The translations under genes and the position numbers were made by a program. Shown one piece after another: positions 61,692 through 64,000 of a stretch of 64,000 nt of DNA; the stretch's first letter is position 1, and each line of letters opens with the position of its first letter. Origin of the DNA: Clostridiales bacterium (GTDB lineage Bacteria; Bacillota; Clostridia; Saccharofermentanales; Saccharofermentanaceae); contig JAGCXQ010000050.1 of NCBI GenBank assembly GCA_017961235.1, positions 1 through 64,000 on the forward strand, in the 5' to 3' direction. Under the pieces are notes generated by a model, which saw only the letters and a list, made by a program, of their open reading frames with translations, made no database searches and was not told the DNA's origin.

Positions 61692-62504
61692 ATGTACACG
61701 CCGATGGTTTTTGAACGATATGAAAGAAAATACCTCCTGGATCCGTCGGCGAAAGATGCGGTGATCCGGGCGATGGAAGGCCGGATGAAGATCGATATGT
61801 ACGGCAGGAGCACGATCCGGAACATCTACTTCGACACTTCCGGATATGAATTGATTCGAAGATCGCTTCAAGGCCCGGAGTATAAGGAGAAGCTCCGGAT
61901 CAGAAGTTACCGGCAGGTAGGAGCCAGGGAAGATGTATTCGTCGAGCTTAAGAAAAAGTATAAAGGGATCGTCTATAAGAGACGGATCGAAGTCCCGGCA
62001 TTCCAGGCGATGGACTGGCTTATCGCAGGCGGAGAAAAACCCGAAAACTGTATGGATCCGGAACAGCCGAACTTCCGCCAGATCAGAGATGAGATCGACT
62101 ATTTTCTCCGCCGATATGAAGGATCCGGGCTTTCTCCGAAGGTGTTCCTCAGTTATGAAAGAGAAGCCTATGCCCCGGTAAAAGGAAGGCAGGAGGACAT
62201 CCGGGTCACCTTTGATACGAATATCCTGGCAAGAGATCACGACCTGCAGCTTAGCTCGGCAGTCTATGGAGACCCGGTACTGGAAAAGGACCTCACCGTG
62301 ATGGAGGTGAAAGTCCCGAAAGACGGCGCGATCCCCATGTGGCTCGCAAGAGCCTTCTCGGAAAACGGAATCGTCAGAAGTTCTTTTTCCAAGTACGGGA
62401 AATACTATAAAGAATCGGTCGAAAGTAGGCCGGAGATCATCGGAATACCGGAGCGGGAAGAAATTCCCGAACCTGAAATGAAAGGAGAACTGCTTTATGT
62501 CTAA
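61692..62504 (+). CDS. VTC-domain (polyphosphate polymerase-like) protein
   Basis: The protein of 270 residues is a single VTC domain, the tunnel fold that makes polyphosphate in yeast Vtc4. It shows the opening FERYERKYLLD, basic strand residues in KLRIRSYR, VFVELKKKYKGIVYKRR, SYEREAY, RVTFDT and the Glu of VMEVKV. All expected basic and acidic tunnel residues appear to be present. It is cytoplasmic, with no membrane segment; the membrane partner is probably the next gene, whose start overlaps its end by eight bases. GGAGG lies seven bases before the ATG. Bacterial VTC/DUF4956 pairs occur beside CotH and carbohydrate-binding genes, so surface polymer work is also possible. Confidence 0.88.
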   Translation: MYTPMVFERYERKYLLDPSAKDAVIRAMEGRMKIDMYGRSTIRNIYFDTSGYELIRRSLQGPEYKEKLRIRSYRQVGAREDVFVELKKKYKGIVYKRRIEVPAFQAMDWLIAGGEKPENCMDPEQPNFRQIRDEIDYFLRRYEGSGLSPKVFLSYEREAYAPVKGRQEDIRVTFDTNILARDHDLQLSSAVYGDPVLEKDLTVMEVKVPKDGAIPMWLARAFSENGIVRSSFSKYGKYYKESVESRPEIIGIPEREEIPEPEMKGELLYV

Positions 62505-63183
62505 CGATTTATACACGACCTTGATGGGAAATACGACCGTATCTTACTCGGGATTTCTACTGCCGGTCTTATCCTCGATCTTCCTCGGCATCGTCTTTGC
62601 GATGGCCTATATGTACCGCGCAAGAAGGAGCAGAAGCTTCATCGCGACACTGGCGATCCTTCCTGCCGTCGTCTGCGTGGTCATCATGGCAGTCAACGGG
62701 AACATCGGCGCAGGAGTAGCCGTGGCGGGTACTTTTAGCTTGGTACGATTCCGCTCGGCGCCAGGCACCGCCAAGGAGATCACGGCCATCTTTATCGCGA
62801 TGGCAGGCGGACTTCTCTGCGGCATGGGATTTCTGATCTATGCGGCGATCTTCATCCTGATCATGAGCTTCGTGCTCCTGCTCTACAGCATGATCGGTTT
62901 TGGCGAAGAAGATAACAGCAGAAGAAAGAGCCTTCGGATCGCGGTCCCCGAGAATGTGGACTATGGAAAAGAATTCGACGAGGTATTCTCCGAGTACACC
63001 ACCTCCCACCGCCTGATCTCCGCAAAGACCGCAGGCATGGGCTCGGTATTTAAACTGTATTATGACATCACGCTGAAGGATGATTCCTCTGAAAAAGCAC
63101 TGATCGACGCTCTTCGCTGCAGGAATGGAAATCTGGAGATCCAGATGTCGATCGTGATGCCAAGAGAAAATGAGGAGCTCTGA
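62497..63183 (+). CDS. DUF4956 membrane protein
   Basis: The product of 228 residues has four hydrophobic helices in the first 135 residues, containing the family signature GTFSLVRFRSAPGTAKEI near 80, and then a soluble domain of about 90 residues. Its overlap with the VTC gene indicates coupled translation, and the two are a known conserved pair. A role as membrane channel or anchor for the VTC product is inferred. The function of the family is not settled. Confidence 0.88.
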   Translation: MSNDLYTTLMGNTTVSYSGFLLPVLSSIFLGIVFAMAYMYRARRSRSFIATLAILPAVVCVVIMAVNGNIGAGVAVAGTFSLVRFRSAPGTAKEITAIFIAMAGGLLCGMGFLIYAAIFILIMSFVLLLYSMIGFGEEDNSRRKSLRIAVPENVDYGKEFDEVFSEYTTSHRLISAKTAGMGSVFKLYYDITLKDDSSEKALIDALRCRNGNLEIQMSIVMPRENEEL

Positions 63184-63283
63184 CGGGCATGTGGAGGTTG
63201 CCCTGCGGATACGGGAAAAAGCTTGAACGTGGAATGAAGATAGATATGAATGGACGGCAAAAAGCCGGGAAAAGGAGATAACG

Positions 63284-64000
63284 ATGAAAAAGGAAATGTA
63301 CATGAACAGGAAAAAGATTCTGGCGCTGACACTGAGCGCCGCAATGATCGCAGGAGGATCGTTCGCACTTGCAGCCTGCAAGGATAAGTCCTCCTCAGAT
63401 ACAGAAAAAACAGCCGCAGATGAGAGTGCGGATGAATCCGGCGATGCAGCGGAAAATCCGAAAAATACAGCGGACAGCTCGAAGAATGCTGCGGATAAAA
63501 ATGGCAAAAACACTTCCGGGAACGGTTCATCCGGATCGGTCGAGCTTCTGAAACTGACGGATAAGGACCAGGATACTTCTTATAACGAAGCGGAGTCCGA
63601 GAAGATCGAACTTACGGAAAATGCAGGGAAGATCAACATCACGAAGGAAGGTACTTATATCGTGACCGGATCCACGAATAACGGCATGATCATCATCAAT
63701 GTCGGATCAGAAGAAGATGTCCACCTCATCCTTCGCGACTGCGAGATCAATAGTCCGACATCTGCAGCGATATATGTAGTCTCCGCAGACGAGGTGTATA
63801 TCACACTCGAAGGCGAGAACAAACTCAGCAATGGAGGTGCTTTTACCGCGATAGACAGCAACGATATCGACAGCGTCATCTACAGTAAAGACGATCTCAC
63901 CATCAATGGATCCGGCAGCGTGGAGATCACATCGCCGGCGGGACACGGCATCGTGTGCAAGGACGATCTGGTCATGACCGGAGGTACCTATAAGATCACC
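63284..64000 (+). CDS. Lipoprotein with carbohydrate-binding-like beta-helix domain, 3' end outside the window
   Basis: The gene is open to the window end, with 239 residues visible. Its signal peptide ends in lipobox LAAC (Cys near 30). A Ser/Asn/Ala/Lys-rich spacer of about 50 residues follows. From residue 90 there are repeating strands typical of the DUF4353/Cthe_2159 beta-helix group: YIVTGSTNNGMIIINV, DVHLILRDCEI, DEVYITLEGEN and DDLTINGSGSVEI. Cthe_2159 binds acidic polysaccharides. AAAGGAG lies six bases before the ATG. It follows the VTC and DUF4956 genes and is probably in their operon. Confidence 0.85.
   Translation, partial: MKKEMYMNRKKILALTLSAAMIAGGSFALAACKDKSSSDTEKTAADESADESGDAAENPKNTADSSKNAADKNGKNTSGNGSSGSVELLKLTDKDQDTSYNEAESEKIELTENAGKINITKEGTYIVTGSTNNGMIIINVGSEEDVHLILRDCEINSPTSAAIYVVSADEVYITLEGENKLSNGGAFTAIDSNDIDSVIYSKDDLTINGSGSVEITSPAGHGIVCKDDLVMTGGTYKIT

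Larger units (their letters stand above)
5325..63844. repeat. Dispersed octamer AAAAGCAC/GTGCTTTT, 37 copies
   Basis: Hand count: plus-strand copies start at 8018, 10008, 17814, 17854, 18766, 19827, 24480, 28756, 29068, 31993, 40408, 42866, 43988, 45246, 47445, 50070, 51889, 56152, 60673 and 63093. Minus-strand copies start at 5325, 9279, 10298, 12751, 14052, 20289, 23987, 24827, 26158, 28358, 33287, 41045, 45231, 47536, 51923, 60378 and 63837. The extended consensus is S-AAAAGCAC-Y. About two copies would be expected by chance. Confidence 0.8.

Noticed and set aside
5325..63844. AAAAGCAC as a Chi or replication-orienting (KOPS-like) word
   Set aside because: Copies are almost equally split between the strands (20 and 17), whereas such words are strongly strand-biased.

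Overview
The window is a 64 kb piece of a bacterial chromosome with about 50 percent GC. Strong AGGAGG-type ribosome sites, TTGACA/TATAAT promoters and the gene families present suggest an anaerobic member of the Bacillota, class Clostridia. Families pointing that way include a four-subunit sodium-pumping oxaloacetate decarboxylase, a DUF1846 protein, a LytTR/DUF3021 operon, a DUF6472 mini-protein, serpins and lipoprotein solute-binding proteins. No mobile element, CRISPR array or rRNA was seen. One tRNA (Arg, CCG) is present.

Layout. 1-8.6 kb: housekeeping run glmU (broken by an in-frame TAG), pth, mfd, a membrane lipase and a uracil permease. 8.0-14.3 kb: a zinc-ribbon protein, a GYF_2 membrane protein, and a two-component system with an unknown partner gene and a lipoprotein esterase that shares an upstream 23-bp motif with it. 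14.3-21.3 kb: an 82-bp tandem repeat, an FtsX-type ABC transporter with its own two-component system, and a lipoprotein serpin. 21.4-28.3 kb: a TetR regulator, divergent from a membrane protein, and an HdeD-like/MMPL/heptad-repeat export operon. 28.4-35.2 kb: two Nudix hydrolases, tRNA-Arg, dtd, DUF1846, a zinc-ribbon membrane protein, a HAD phosphatase and a GGDEF-EAL protein. 35.4-40.3 kb: a TIM-barrel/acyl-CoA ligase fusion, then an ECF sigma factor translationally coupled to a membrane-anchored serpin. 40.6-48.2 kb: an ABC-2/LytTR/DUF3021 operon, an AraC regulator, and a heterodimeric ABC exporter. 48.4-51.9 kb: oxaloacetate decarboxylase subunits. 52.1-59.5 kb: three tandem paralogous lipoproteins. 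59.5-64 kb: a two-component system divergent from a VTC-domain/DUF4956/lipoprotein operon that runs off the window.

The most striking signals are three. First, the octamer AAAAGCAC is heavily over-represented on both strands: 37 copies by hand count against about 2 expected. It is enriched between genes and sometimes paired as inverted repeats, much like the DNA-uptake sequences of naturally competent bacteria. Second, an ECF sigma factor is coupled to a membrane protein whose whole outer part is a serpin, which suggests a protease-sensing anti-sigma factor. Third, several response-regulator boxes can be read directly next to their cognate two-component genes. Much of the accessory content looks devoted to sensing and responding at the cell surface: three histidine kinases, one ECF system, one LytTR system, and two TetR/AraC regulators, each beside export or lipoprotein genes.
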